Shown in pieces: positions 8,055 to 16,003 of a stretch of 64,000 nt of DNA (the stretch's first letter is position 1; each line of letters begins with the position of its first letter). The position numbers and the translations under genes were made by a program. Below the pieces are notes generated by a model. It did not search any database and was not told the origin of the DNA. It worked only from the letters and a program-made list of their open reading frames with translations. This DNA is from Agromyces intestinalis (GTDB lineage: Bacteria > Actinomycetota > Actinomycetes > Actinomycetales > Microbacteriaceae). Where the stretch lies: NCBI RefSeq assembly GCF_008365295.1, contig NZ_CP043505.1:992001-1056000 (forward strand), written 5' to 3'.

Positions 8055-8076
8055 TTTGGATCGTACCTTCGGAGAC

Positions 8077-9207
8077 ATGAACATCGCAGCCATCCGCCCC
8101 TTCACCGTCGCCGTCCCGCCGGCCGACCTCGACGACCTCGCCGACCGCCTCGCCCGCACCCGCCTCCCGCAGCCCGCGCCCGGCGATACCTGGGAGACCG
8201 GCACCCCGAACCACTACCTCGCCGACGCCGTCGCCCGCTGGCGCGAGTTCGACTGGCGCGCGGTCGAGGCCCGCATCAACGCGGTGCCGAACTTCATCGC
8301 CGAGGTCGACGGGCAGCCGATCCACTTCCTGCACGTGCGCTCGAAGCACGAGCAGGCGACGCCCCTGCTGCTCGCGCACACCTACCCCGGCTCGGCGATC
8401 GACTACCTCGACGTCATCGACGCGCTCGTCGACCCGGTCGCGCACGGCGGGCGGGCCGAGGACGCGTTCCACGTCGTCATCCCGGATGCCCCGGGCTTCG
8501 GCTTCTCGAACCCGGTGTGCGAGCCGGGGTGGACGACCGCCCGCGTCGCCCGCGCCTACGACGCGCTCATGCGCGCCCTCGGCTACGAGCAGTACGGCGT
8601 GCACGGCTCCGACAACGGTGCGATGGTCGCGCGCGAGCTGGGACTGGCAGAACCCGAGGGATTCCTCGGCCTGCACGTGCTGCAGCTGTTCTCGTTCCCG
8701 TCGGGCGACCCGAGCGAGTTCGAGCACCTGACGCCCGCCGACTACGCCGGCCTCGAGCACATGCAGTGGTTCCAGCGCGTCGGCGGCTACAACACGATGA
8801 ACGCGTCGCGCCCGCAGACGATCGCGGCCGCCCTCAGCGACTCCCCCGTCGGGCTGCTCGCGTACAGCGAGCTGTTCGAGTCGTTCGGCAACGGCACCTC
8901 GAAGGTGCCGCTCGACGCGATCCTCGCCGCGGTGAGCGTCGCCTGGTTCACCAACTCGGCGGCCGGCATGTCGCGCGCCTACTACGAGAACGCGCAGGAT
9001 GCCTCGGAGCCCGCCGTGAACCACGCGCCAACGGGCGTCGCGGTGTTCGCCGACGACTTCCAGACGATCCGGGTGTTCGCCGAGCGCGACAACGACCGCA
9101 TCGTGCACTGGAGCCGGTTCGACGACGGCGGGCACTTCGCCGCCCTCGAGGCGCCCGAGGTCGTGGCATCCGACCTTCGCGCCTTCTTCGCCGGGCTGCG
9201 TTCCTGA
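8077..9207 (+). CDS. Epoxide hydrolase family alpha/beta hydrolase with EHN domain
   Basis: A 376-residue protein. The N-terminal EHN domain (FTVAVPPADLDDLADRLART) is followed by an alpha/beta-hydrolase fold. The oxyanion motif HTYPGS (H-G-x-P-G-like) is at about residue 107, the nucleophile Asp is in GSDNGAMV (about 185), and the catalytic His is in DDGGHFAALE (about 350). Such enzymes open epoxides to diols; many actinobacterial members are uncharacterised. TACCTT seven bases before the ATG suggests a leaderless transcript. It is probably controlled by the divergent WYL regulator. Confidence 0.88.
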   Translation: MNIAAIRPFTVAVPPADLDDLADRLARTRLPQPAPGDTWETGTPNHYLADAVARWREFDWRAVEARINAVPNFIAEVDGQPIHFLHVRSKHEQATPLLLAHTYPGSAIDYLDVIDALVDPVAHGGRAEDAFHVVIPDAPGFGFSNPVCEPGWTTARVARAYDALMRALGYEQYGVHGSDNGAMVARELGLAEPEGFLGLHVLQLFSFPSGDPSEFEHLTPADYAGLEHMQWFQRVGGYNTMNASRPQTIAAALSDSPVGLLAYSELFESFGNGTSKVPLDAILAAVSVAWFTNSAAGMSRAYYENAQDASEPAVNHAPTGVAVFADDFQTIRVFAERDNDRIVHWSRFDDGGHFAALEAPEVVASDLRAFFAGLRS

Positions 9208-9228
9208 GCCCGGCCGGCCCCGCCGCGC

Positions 9229-9648
9229 TCAGCCCAGGTCGACCTCCGCGACCTGGGCTGCCGCGGTGCGGAAGTCGCCGAAGCGCGCCCAGGCGAGCCG
9301 CACCCGAACGACCTCGACGCCGCCGCCGCGAACCGAGCCCGCGAACTCGGGATACGTCGCGAGGTACGCGTCCACGCAGCGCGATCGCTCGTCGCCCTCG
9401 GGGAAGTCGGCCACGCCCTCGGCCTGCAGCGTCGTGCCCGACGGGCCGCCGATCACGACCGCGACCCGGCCGTCGGCGCGAAGGTTCGCCACCTTGCGCG
9501 AATCGGGCTTGGTGTCGAACACCAACTCGCCGGCGTCGGTCGCCGCGAACGGCAGGTACGCGGCGCCGGGCGCGCCGTCTCGCCCGGTCGTCGCGACCAC
9601 CCCGTACCGCTCGCGGTTCACGTACGCGATGAGTCCTCGCAGGTCCAT
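9229..9648 (-). CDS. PPOX-class flavin/F420-binding protein
   Basis: A 139-residue split-barrel protein opening MDLRGLIAYVNRERYGVVAT, with RKVANLRADGRVAVVIGG, the pattern of actinobacterial PPOX proteins. It is distinct from the one at 3784. It is probably a redox-cofactor-binding enzyme of unknown substrate. The ATG at 9648 is six bases after TAGCAT. It is convergent with the epoxide hydrolase, 21 bp apart. Confidence 0.85.
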   Translation of the reverse strand: MDLRGLIAYVNRERYGVVATTGRDGAPGAAYLPFAATDAGELVFDTKPDSRKVANLRADGRVAVVIGGPSGTTLQAEGVADFPEGDERSRCVDAYLATYPEFAGSVRGGGVEVVRVRLAWARFGDFRTAAAQVAEVDLG

Positions 9649-9755
9649 GGCGTCATGCTAACGACCGGCGAAGCGAGGTGAGCCCACGGTGAACGCACGG
9701 CGGATTCGCGGTCAACCCGGGGTCGCGCGCCGTCCGGCCGCCGTAGGCTGAGGTG

Positions 9756-10463
9756 ATGCTGGTGATCAGCTACAACCTCCGCAAGCACCGCGCGATCTCC
9801 GAACTCGCGGCGCTCGACGAGCGCTACCAGCCCGACGTCATCTGCCTGCAGGAGTGCGACACGGGCGCCCTCGCCGAAGAGGTCGGGCGCCTCCGCCTCG
9901 CGCACTCGACGACCGGCAACCGCCTGGGCCTCGCGATGTACTTCAACCCCGAGCGTCTCGAGCCACGCGCGATGCGGGCCTTCGCCCTCAAGAAGTCCCT
10001 GCACGACCGCATCCTGCGCCCCGCGCACGAGCGGCTGCTCGGCGCCCGCATGGTCGACCTCGCGCACGGGCGACGCGAGCTGATCGTCGCGTCGTTCCAC
10101 GCGGCACCGCTCACCGCGCTGAACTCGCTGCGTCGCCATCAGATCCGCTCGGCGCTCGGTGAACTGCAGTTCCTCGGGCCGGGGCTGCCGACGCTCATGG
10201 TGGGCGACTACAACTACCCCGTCTTCAAAGAGAACCTCGCCGACAAGGTGCAGGAGGCCGGGTACGAGCTGACCCTCAGTGACAGCCGCACCTATACGCG
10301 GTACAAGTTCTTCCGCGGTCACTACGACTTCGCCACCTCGGCCGGGTTCGAGATGCGCCGCGTGCAGACGCTGCCGCGCGGGTCATCCGATCACCTGCCG
10401 ATCCTCGTCGACGCCGAGTACGCGGGCCTGCCGCTCGCCGACGACATCGACGTCGTCATCTGA
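9756..10463 (+). CDS. Endonuclease/exonuclease/phosphatase-fold protein
   Basis: A 235-residue metal-dependent phosphodiesterase fold. It shows the signature steps: ISYNLR (N), CLQECD (metal-binding Glu), GDYNYP (D-x-N) and the final SSDHLPI (D-H). It has no signal peptide, so it should act in the cytoplasm on a nucleic acid or phosphoester. ATG 9756 is preferred over GTG 9753 because it lies exactly six bases after TAGGCT. Confidence 0.87.
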   Translation: MLVISYNLRKHRAISELAALDERYQPDVICLQECDTGALAEEVGRLRLAHSTTGNRLGLAMYFNPERLEPRAMRAFALKKSLHDRILRPAHERLLGARMVDLAHGRRELIVASFHAAPLTALNSLRRHQIRSALGELQFLGPGLPTLMVGDYNYPVFKENLADKVQEAGYELTLSDSRTYTRYKFFRGHYDFATSAGFEMRRVQTLPRGSSDHLPILVDAEYAGLPLADDIDVVI

Positions 10464-10696
10464 GCCCCGCCCGCCCCCGGCCTGCAACCCGCACCCCAAC
10501 GCTTTTCTCAGGAACCACCCGTCTGTTCCGCACGTTTCTCAGGAAGACACGCCGTCGAGCGCGCCGATCCGACCCATTACGCCTGAAAAACGCACCGCGC
10601 GAGCGCACGGGCGCACGGGCGCACGGGCGCACCACCGCGCGAGCGCACCAGCGCACGGGCGCACCACCGCACGCGTACACGGTCGCGGGCGCGGCG
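10464..10696. other. Convergent intergenic region with direct repeats and octamer array
   Basis: No coding signal. It contains two copies of TTTCTCAGGAA exactly 31 bp apart (10504-10514 and 10535-10545) and an 80-bp array of octamers (10595-10674) before the serine hydrolase stop. Confidence 0.7.
10595..10674. repeat. Ten-unit octamer minisatellite
   Basis: Ten tandem 8-bp units built on GCGCACGG, with variants GCGCACCA, CCGCGCGA and CCGCACGC. Variant units recur in a higher-order pattern. It lies between convergent genes and has no spacers of CRISPR type. Confidence 0.85.
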
Positions 10697-12037
10697 TCAG
10701 CCGAGGGCGGCGACCGCCGCGGCGACGAGCTGCACCACCGACGGGTCCTCGTCGTACGAGGGGGTGAAGCCCATGCGCACGACGACGAGGTCTTCCGACG
10801 GCACCACGAGCACCTTCTGGCCGTCGTGGCCTGCGGCGTAGTAGGTGTCCTCGGGCAGCTCGGGCCAGCGCAGGTCGCCGCCGGGAAGCACGTTGGTGCG
10901 CCACGACATGCCGAAGCCGGGGTCGTCGGTCGCGTCGACGGGCAGCACGTCGAGCGAGCGGGCCATCCAATCGTCGGGCAGCAGCTGCTCGCCGTTCCAC
11001 TCGCCGTTCTGCAACGCGAACTGGCCGATCGCGGCCCAGTCTCGCGGGGTCATCCAGAGGTACGACGAGCAGACGGGCGTGCCGGCCGCGTCGGGCTCGA
11101 ACACCGCCGACGCGAGGCCGAGCCGGCCGAGCAGCGTCTGCCGCGGCAGGTCGGCGCCGAGGCCGGTGCGCTCGGCGAGCACGGCGCAGAGCAGGGTCGT
11201 CGACCCGCTCGAGTACTCCTGCACGGTGCCGGGCTCGTGTTCGAGCGGCAGGCTCGCGACGAACCCGCCCATGTCGGGCTCGAGGTAGAGCATGCGCGTG
11301 ATCGGCGTGCCGAGGTCGTAGGTCTCGTCCCACTCGAGACCGCTGGTCATGCGCAGCAGCTGCTCGACGGTGATGTCGGCGCGACCGTCGGTCCACTCGG
11401 GGCGCAGGTGGTCGTCGTCGAGCGATACGACGCCCTGCTTCGCGAGCACGCCGACCATGAGGTCGGTGACGCTCTTGGACATCGACCAGCCGAGCTGCGG
11501 CGTGTCGGAGTCGAACCCGTCGGCGTAACGCTCGGCGACGAGTTCGCCGCCCTTCGCGATCACGACGGCGCGGGTGCCGAGGGCATCGGCGTCGGCTGCC
11601 GAGAGGCCGGCGCCGAAGGCGCCGTCGAGGGCGGCCTCGAGGGCGGGAGTCGCCTCGGGTGCGGATGCCTCGGCGAACGGGTTGCCGTCGGACGAGATGA
11701 CGGATGCCTCGCCGAGCGCCGGCCGGTCGCCGGCGAGCGTGCAGCCGAAGCCCTCGGTGAACCACGCCTGCTGCCGGGCGAGCACGCCGAGCAGCGTGCC
11801 GCTCGTCGGGTCGCCCGCGCCGTCGACCCGCAGGTAGGGCACGAGCGGGTTCGGCGGCAGGTCGGAGGCGGGGTCGTCGCGGCCCGCGACCTCGTTCACC
11901 GCGCAGGCGTTGTGGGCGGCGTACCCGGTGCCGGTCAGGAGCATGGGGCGCTGCCACCAGTACACGCCGACGGCTCCGGCGATGACGACGAGGAGGGTGA
12001 CGGCGACGACGACGAGCACCCGGCGGAGGATCTTCAC
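10697..12037 (-). CDS. Membrane-anchored serine hydrolase (beta-lactamase/PBP4-like fold)
   Basis: A 446-residue protein with one N-terminal membrane segment (residues 5-28, VLVVVAVTLLVVIAGAVGVY) and an extracellular class-C beta-lactamase fold. The nucleophile motif is S-M-S-K, a YSSGS segment takes the place of YxN, and HDGQ replaces the KTG box near the C terminus. It is likely an esterase or peptidase acting outside the membrane rather than an antibiotic hydrolase. The GTG start lies six bases after TAGCAT, so the gene is probably leaderless. Confidence 0.87.
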   Translation of the reverse strand: MKILRRVLVVVAVTLLVVIAGAVGVYWWQRPMLLTGTGYAAHNACAVNEVAGRDDPASDLPPNPLVPYLRVDGAGDPTSGTLLGVLARQQAWFTEGFGCTLAGDRPALGEASVISSDGNPFAEASAPEATPALEAALDGAFGAGLSAADADALGTRAVVIAKGGELVAERYADGFDSDTPQLGWSMSKSVTDLMVGVLAKQGVVSLDDDHLRPEWTDGRADITVEQLLRMTSGLEWDETYDLGTPITRMLYLEPDMGGFVASLPLEHEPGTVQEYSSGSTTLLCAVLAERTGLGADLPRQTLLGRLGLASAVFEPDAAGTPVCSSYLWMTPRDWAAIGQFALQNGEWNGEQLLPDDWMARSLDVLPVDATDDPGFGMSWRTNVLPGGDLRWPELPEDTYYAAGHDGQKVLVVPSEDLVVVRMGFTPSYDEDPSVVQLVAAAVAALG

Positions 12038-12119
12038 CGGTGGATGCTAACAACCGCAGGCCCTTCGACCGAATCCGCCGCGGCCGCGCTCATCCGGCCG
12101 GTACCACGCATCGTCGAGG

Positions 12120-12189
12120 TGCGAAAACAGGATGAGCCGCGACATCCGGCTCACAGCATCGGGATGACCCAGCTCATCCTGTTTTCGCA
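12120..12189. repeat. 70-bp inverted repeat with perfect 18-bp arms
   Basis: TGCGAAAACAGGATGAGC (12120-12137) and its exact complement (12172-12189) flank a 34-bp loop that contains a second small stem (GAGCC...GGCTC). It interrupts an ArsR-like relic. It could be a small non-autonomous element or a strong hairpin terminator. Confidence 0.75.
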
Positions 12190-12325
12190 ACGGCGTGCCG
12201 AACCCGGCGCGTTCGAGCACAGCGATGTGCCGCGACGCGGTGGCAGGCTGAGCTCGAACGGCTCGGCGAGTGCGGCGAAGACCTCGCAGATCTGATCGGA
12301 CAGGATTGCAGCCCAGCGTGATCAT
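12172..12325 (-). pseudogene. ArsR-family regulator relic
   Basis: Two reading frames together give ArsR-like pieces: SDQICEVFAALAEPF in one and QPATASRHIAVLERAGF in another. The middle of the winged helix is missing and a frameshift joins them. The 70-bp inverted repeat begins just after ERAGF. No intact ORF covers both pieces, so this is a decayed gene. Confidence 0.6.
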
Positions 12326-12355
12326 GCAACGTATCGGATGTCACGAGCCCGCGTC

Positions 12356-12784
12356 TCACCGCCCGAGCAGTGCGTTCAGCCAGTTCGGACCGGCCACGAC
12401 CACGCCGTCGGCGAGCCGTGCGCGCAACCCACGATCGGCCGTGACGACGAGGACGCGGCTCGCGCCGCCCGCCCGCGTGAGCTCGTCGACGACCGCGACG
12501 ATGCTGCCGTCGCCGTCGGCGGGTGCGCGCACGACCTCGATTCCCTCGGGCGCAGTCGCCGACCGGGCGGCGCCCTCGACGACGGCGATCACGCGATCGA
12601 TCCGCGCCGGGCCGGCCGCGGCATCCGGTCCGTCGACGACCCGACCGACCAGCGCGGGCATCCCGGCGATCAGCCGCGTCGCTGCGCCCGCGCGGTCGCG
12701 CCACCACCCGTCGGGCCGCGAGCCCATCACGTTCGCGACGTCGACGACGACGCAGACCGGCACCGCCGACGACGCAACCCCCAT
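12356..12784 (-). CDS. NYN/PIN-like putative nuclease
   Basis: A 142-residue protein whose first strand VCVVVDVANVMGS, with an acidic residue followed by A-N-V-x-G, is the NYN/PIN-like active-site start. The later strand RVLVVTADRGLRARL supplies a second conserved acidic residue. NYN proteins are metal-dependent ribonucleases; homologues are sometimes mislabelled NTP pyrophosphohydrolase. The ATG at 12784 is six bases after GATGAT. The substrate is unknown. Confidence 0.7.
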   Translation of the reverse strand: MGVASSAVPVCVVVDVANVMGSRPDGWWRDRAGAATRLIAGMPALVGRVVDGPDAAAGPARIDRVIAVVEGAARSATAPEGIEVVRAPADGDGSIVAVVDELTRAGGASRVLVVTADRGLRARLADGVVVAGPNWLNALLGR

Positions 12785-12854
12785 CCGCCGATCATCGCAC
12801 GGGCGTAGGGTCGCGGTGAGGGTCGACGGCGGCCCGCTTCGGGAGGGGACGACG

Positions 12855-13073
12855 ATGGCCGATGGAGATGTCGAGACGCGCTCGAATCGCGGGCAGTGGG
12901 AGAACCGCGTCGAGGGCTCGCCCGAACTGTCGCAGAGCTACGCGAGTCGCGACGAGGCGGTCGACGCGGGCCGCGAGCTCGCCGCGACGCTCGGTTCGCA
13001 GCACGTCGTCGTCGACAGCGAGCCGACCGGAGTGATCACCGACGAGGATCCCGCCTCGGGCGACGACCGCTGA
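12855..13073 (+). CDS. DUF2188 domain protein
   Basis: A 72-residue protein matching DUF2188: GQWENRVEGSPELSQSYASR, then DEAVDAGRELA. The function is unknown. It is acidic at its C terminus. The ATG follows a strong GGGAGGGG ribosome site, and TAGGGT upstream is a plausible -10. The next gene starts six bases after its stop, so they probably form an operon. Confidence 0.8.
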   Translation: MADGDVETRSNRGQWENRVEGSPELSQSYASRDEAVDAGRELAATLGSQHVVVDSEPTGVITDEDPASGDDR

Positions 13074-13079
13074 CGCTCG

Positions 13080-13391
13080 ATGGAGTTCACCTTCCGCGGC
13101 GAGCTGTGGTTCTGGCGCGGGCCCGCGCCCTGGCTCTTCGTGAGCGTGCCCGACGACGCCGCGGGGGCGATCGGCGAGGTCGCCGCCGTTGTGACGTACG
13201 GCTGGGGCATGATCCCGGTCGTCGCTCGCGTCGGCCGCACCGCGTGGACCACCTCGCTCTGGCCGAAGGACGACGGCTACATCCTGCCGATCAAGACCGA
13301 CGTGCGCCGTCGCGAGGGCCTCGAGTTCGGCGATCTCGTCGAGGTGACCATGTCGCTCGAGGCCGCGCCGCACGCTCGGCCGATCGGCTGA
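13080..13391 (+). CDS. DUF1905 domain protein
   Basis: A 103-residue beta-rich protein: MEFTFRGELWFWRGPAPWLF, then SLWPKDDGYILPIKTDVRR, the DUF1905 pattern. The function is unknown. It directly follows the DUF2188 gene on the same strand. Confidence 0.85.
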   Translation: MEFTFRGELWFWRGPAPWLFVSVPDDAAGAIGEVAAVVTYGWGMIPVVARVGRTAWTTSLWPKDDGYILPIKTDVRRREGLEFGDLVEVTMSLEAAPHARPIG

Positions 13392-13447
13392 ACCGAAGCG
13401 GCCGGCCGGCCGATGCGCCGCGCCGTCGCCGCCGCGAGCATCGAGGC

Positions 13448-14152
13448 ATGACCGAGGCATCCGCACCGCTGCCCCTGACGCCCGCCCGACGTACCGGCCG
13501 CGCCCGACCCGGGTGGCTCGTCCCGGCGGGGCTCATCGCGCTCGGTCTGGTGCCGATCCTCGCGGGCGCGTTCCGCATCTCGAGCCTCGCGCAGGGCGGC
13601 ACCGTCACCGCCGAGAACGCGCGGTTCGTCGACTCGCCGGTACCGGTGGTCGTGCACATCGTCGGTTCGAGCGTGTTCCTCGTGCTCGGCGCGCTGCAGT
13701 TCGCGCCGTCGCTGCGGCGGCGGCGCTGGCATCGCCGGTCGGGTCGCCTCGTCGCGCCCGCCGGTCTCGCCTCGGCGGGGTCGGCGATCTGGATGACCCT
13801 CTCGTACTCGATCCCCCACCCGGCCGGCCCGGCGCTGTGGACTATGCGGATGGGGCTCGGCATCGCGATGTGCGCAGGCCTGATCGTGGCGTTCGTCGCG
13901 ATCCGTCGCGGCGACGTGTCCACCCACCGCGCGTGGATGATGCGCGCCTACGCCATCGGACTCGGCGCGGGCACGCAGGTGCTCACCTTCCTGCCCTGGA
14001 CGATCGCGGTCGGCAGGCCGCCCGGCGAGGCGATGCACGCGGTGCTCATGGGCGCCGGCTGGGCGATCAACCTGGTGGTCGCAGAGATCGCGATCCGGCG
14101 CGGACGGCGAACCGCAGGCCGAGCGGCGCGGGCGGGCGCGCTCCTATCATGA
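13448..14152 (+). CDS. DUF2306-type membrane protein
   Basis: A 234-residue protein with about six membrane segments. The HRRSGRL block, the H in STHRAWMMRAYA, and the histidines in VVHIVGSS match DUF2306 proteins, which are thought to bind haem or a related cofactor in the membrane. The function is unknown. It lies four bases before the two-component operon on the same strand. Confidence 0.75.
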   Translation: MTEASAPLPLTPARRTGRARPGWLVPAGLIALGLVPILAGAFRISSLAQGGTVTAENARFVDSPVPVVVHIVGSSVFLVLGALQFAPSLRRRRWHRRSGRLVAPAGLASAGSAIWMTLSYSIPHPAGPALWTMRMGLGIAMCAGLIVAFVAIRRGDVSTHRAWMMRAYAIGLGAGTQVLTFLPWTIAVGRPPGEAMHAVLMGAGWAINLVVAEIAIRRGRRTAGRAARAGALLS

Positions 14153-14156
14153 GGGC

Positions 14157-15335
14157 ATGAGCGCCGTGCGGTCGCTGTGGAACGCGCCGGCCGCCGTGCC
14201 GTCGCCGCCACGGCGGGTCTGGCGCGACTGGGTGCTGGTCGCGATCGTGCCGGTGCTCGCACTCGTCGAGGCATCCGCCCGGCCCGAGCTGCCGTGGCGC
14301 TGGGTCTGGGGTATCCTGCTCGCCGCGCTCGCGGCCACCCTGCTCTGGCGTCGCCAGCGCCCGTTCACCATGCTCGCGATCGCGTTCGGCACGACGACCG
14401 TGACGGGCCTCATCGTCGGCGGCGAACCCGAGTCGTTCACGGCGGTGTACTTCCTGGTGCTGCTGTACGCGCTGCTGCGGTGGGGGTCGGGCCGGGCGAT
14501 GGTCGGCGGCGGCGCGCTCGTGATCGCCGGCACCGCACTCTCCTTCCTGCGTGCGCCGAACGAGGTCGGCGACCTGATCGGGGCGATCGCGGTGATCGTC
14601 ACGACCTGCTCGATCGCCCTCGCGGTGCGCTGGCGGGCCGCGGCCCGGGTGCGCGAGCTCGACCGTGCGCGGCTGCTGGAGCGCGAGCGGCTCGCGCGCG
14701 ACCTGCACGACACGGTCGCGCACCATGTGTCGGCGATCGCGATCCAGGCGCAGGCGGGCGGTGCGGTCGCGGCGGCCGATCCGGCGCGCGCGGCCGAGGT
14801 GCTCGCCGTCATCGAGGGCGAGGCGTCGCGAACGTTGGATGAGATGCGATCGATGGTGCGGATGCTCCGGCGCGACGACGGCCGAGCGGATGCCCCCGAG
14901 CTGGCGCCGGCACCCGACCTCGACGCGGTGCGGGCCCTCGAGAACGGCGCCGCCGCACCGCCCGTGCACGTGCACGTCGACGACGACCCTGACCGAACCG
15001 CCGACGTCTCCTCCGCTCCCCTGCCCCCGGCCGTCGCCGCGACCGTGTTCCGCATCGCGCAGGAGGGCGTGACCAACGCGCGGCGCCACGCCGCCGGTGC
15101 GACCCGCGTCGACGTGCTCGTGCGCATCGACGACGACGGCGTGCGGCTCGACGTGCGCGACGACGGGCGCAGCGCGCCGACCGCTTCGCCCGGGTACGGC
15201 ATCGCCGGCATGCTCGAGCGGGCGGCACTGGTGGGCGGAACCTGCAGCACCGGCCCGGCGCCGGGCGGCGGCTGGGTCGTCACCGCGGTGCTGCCGCGTT
15301 CGGGCTGGGCCGACCGCGGACAGGAGGACGCATGA
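14157..15335 (+). CDS. Sensor histidine kinase, NarL/DesK-like
   Basis: A 392-residue kinase. Four or five N-terminal membrane helices (about 1-160), then a HisKA_3 dimerisation helix with the phospho-accepting His in RDLHDTVAHHVSAIA (about residue 184), then a HATPase domain (EGVTNARRHA as N box, GYGIAGMLER as G box). It would phosphorylate the response regulator encoded next, whose ATG overlaps its stop as ATGA. The start lies six bases after TATCAT. The signal is unknown. Confidence 0.93.
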   Translation: MSAVRSLWNAPAAVPSPPRRVWRDWVLVAIVPVLALVEASARPELPWRWVWGILLAALAATLLWRRQRPFTMLAIAFGTTTVTGLIVGGEPESFTAVYFLVLLYALLRWGSGRAMVGGGALVIAGTALSFLRAPNEVGDLIGAIAVIVTTCSIALAVRWRAAARVRELDRARLLERERLARDLHDTVAHHVSAIAIQAQAGGAVAAADPARAAEVLAVIEGEASRTLDEMRSMVRMLRRDDGRADAPELAPAPDLDAVRALENGAAAPPVHVHVDDDPDRTADVSSAPLPPAVAATVFRIAQEGVTNARRHAAGATRVDVLVRIDDDGVRLDVRDDGRSAPTASPGYGIAGMLERAALVGGTCSTGPAPGGGWVVTAVLPRSGWADRGQEDA

Positions 15336-15988
15336 GCATCCGAGTGCTGATCGCCGATGACCAAGAGCTGGTGCGCACGGGCCTGCGCGTGATCCTCGAC
15401 GCGCATGCCGACATCGAGGTGGTCGCCGAGGCCGCCGACGGCGCCGAGGCGGTCGCGCTGGCGCGGAGCATCCGGCCCGATGTCTGTCTGCTCGACATCC
15501 GCATGCCGGTGCTCGACGGCCTCGCCGCGACCCGCGAGCTCGCCGGGCCCGGCGTGGCCGACCCGCTGCCCGTCGTCGTGATCACGACGTTCGACCTCGA
15601 CGAGTACGTGTACGACGCGCTGCGATCGGGTGCCCGCGGGTTCCTGCTCAAGGGCACCGGTGCCGCGATGCTGTACGAGGCGGTGCACGCCGCGGCCCGC
15701 GGTGACGCGCTCATCGATCCCAACGTGACCGTGCGGCTCATCGAGACCTTCGCCGGGTCGGCGCCCGCCCCGGGTGTGCAGCGCGCCGCGCAGCCCGCGA
15801 CGCCGCTCACCGCCCGTGAGGAGGAGGTGCTCGCCGCCGTCGCGCGCGGACTCGGCAACGCCGAGATCGGTCGCGAGCTGCACCTCTCGCTGAGCACGGT
15901 GAAGACGCATGTGGCGAACGTGCTCACCAAGCTCGGGCTGCGCAATCGCGTCGAGCTCGCGATCTGGGCGGTCGAGCGCGGGCGCTGA
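15332..15988 (+). CDS. Response regulator, NarL family
   Basis: A 218-residue regulator. The receiver domain has the phospho-accepting Asp in CLLDIRMPVLDG (about residue 54) and the conserved Lys in LLKGTGA. The C-terminal LuxR-type helix-turn-helix opens LTAREEEVLAAVARGLGNAE. It is partner of the kinase at 14157 by 4-bp overlap. Targets are not evident; the upstream DUF2306 gene is a candidate. Confidence 0.93.
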   Translation: MSIRVLIADDQELVRTGLRVILDAHADIEVVAEAADGAEAVALARSIRPDVCLLDIRMPVLDGLAATRELAGPGVADPLPVVVITTFDLDEYVYDALRSGARGFLLKGTGAAMLYEAVHAAARGDALIDPNVTVRLIETFAGSAPAPGVQRAAQPATPLTAREEEVLAAVARGLGNAEIGRELHLSLSTVKTHVANVLTKLGLRNRVELAIWAVERGR

Positions 15989-16003
15989 GCGGGGTTCGCG
16001 AAT

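Noticed and set aside
7038-8204. Longer form of the WYL regulator starting at 8204
   Set aside because: It would extend across the divergent epoxide hydrolase start; ATG 7994 has a good ribosome site and gives the normal family N terminus.
5796-9632. Very long plus-strand open frame of over 1,200 codons
   Set aside because: It runs antisense through the NmrA-type reductase, SIP and WYL genes and out of phase with the epoxide hydrolase. Its product is Arg/His/Val-rich with no domain; it is open only because of high GC.
10595-10674. CRISPR-like repeat array
   Set aside because: Units are 8 bp with no spacers and no cas genes nearby; it is a minisatellite.
12336-12360. Further ECF41-type promoter (TGTCACG at 12339)
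   Set aside because: No GTC-type -10 follows after 16 bp and no plus-strand gene starts downstream at a suitable distance.
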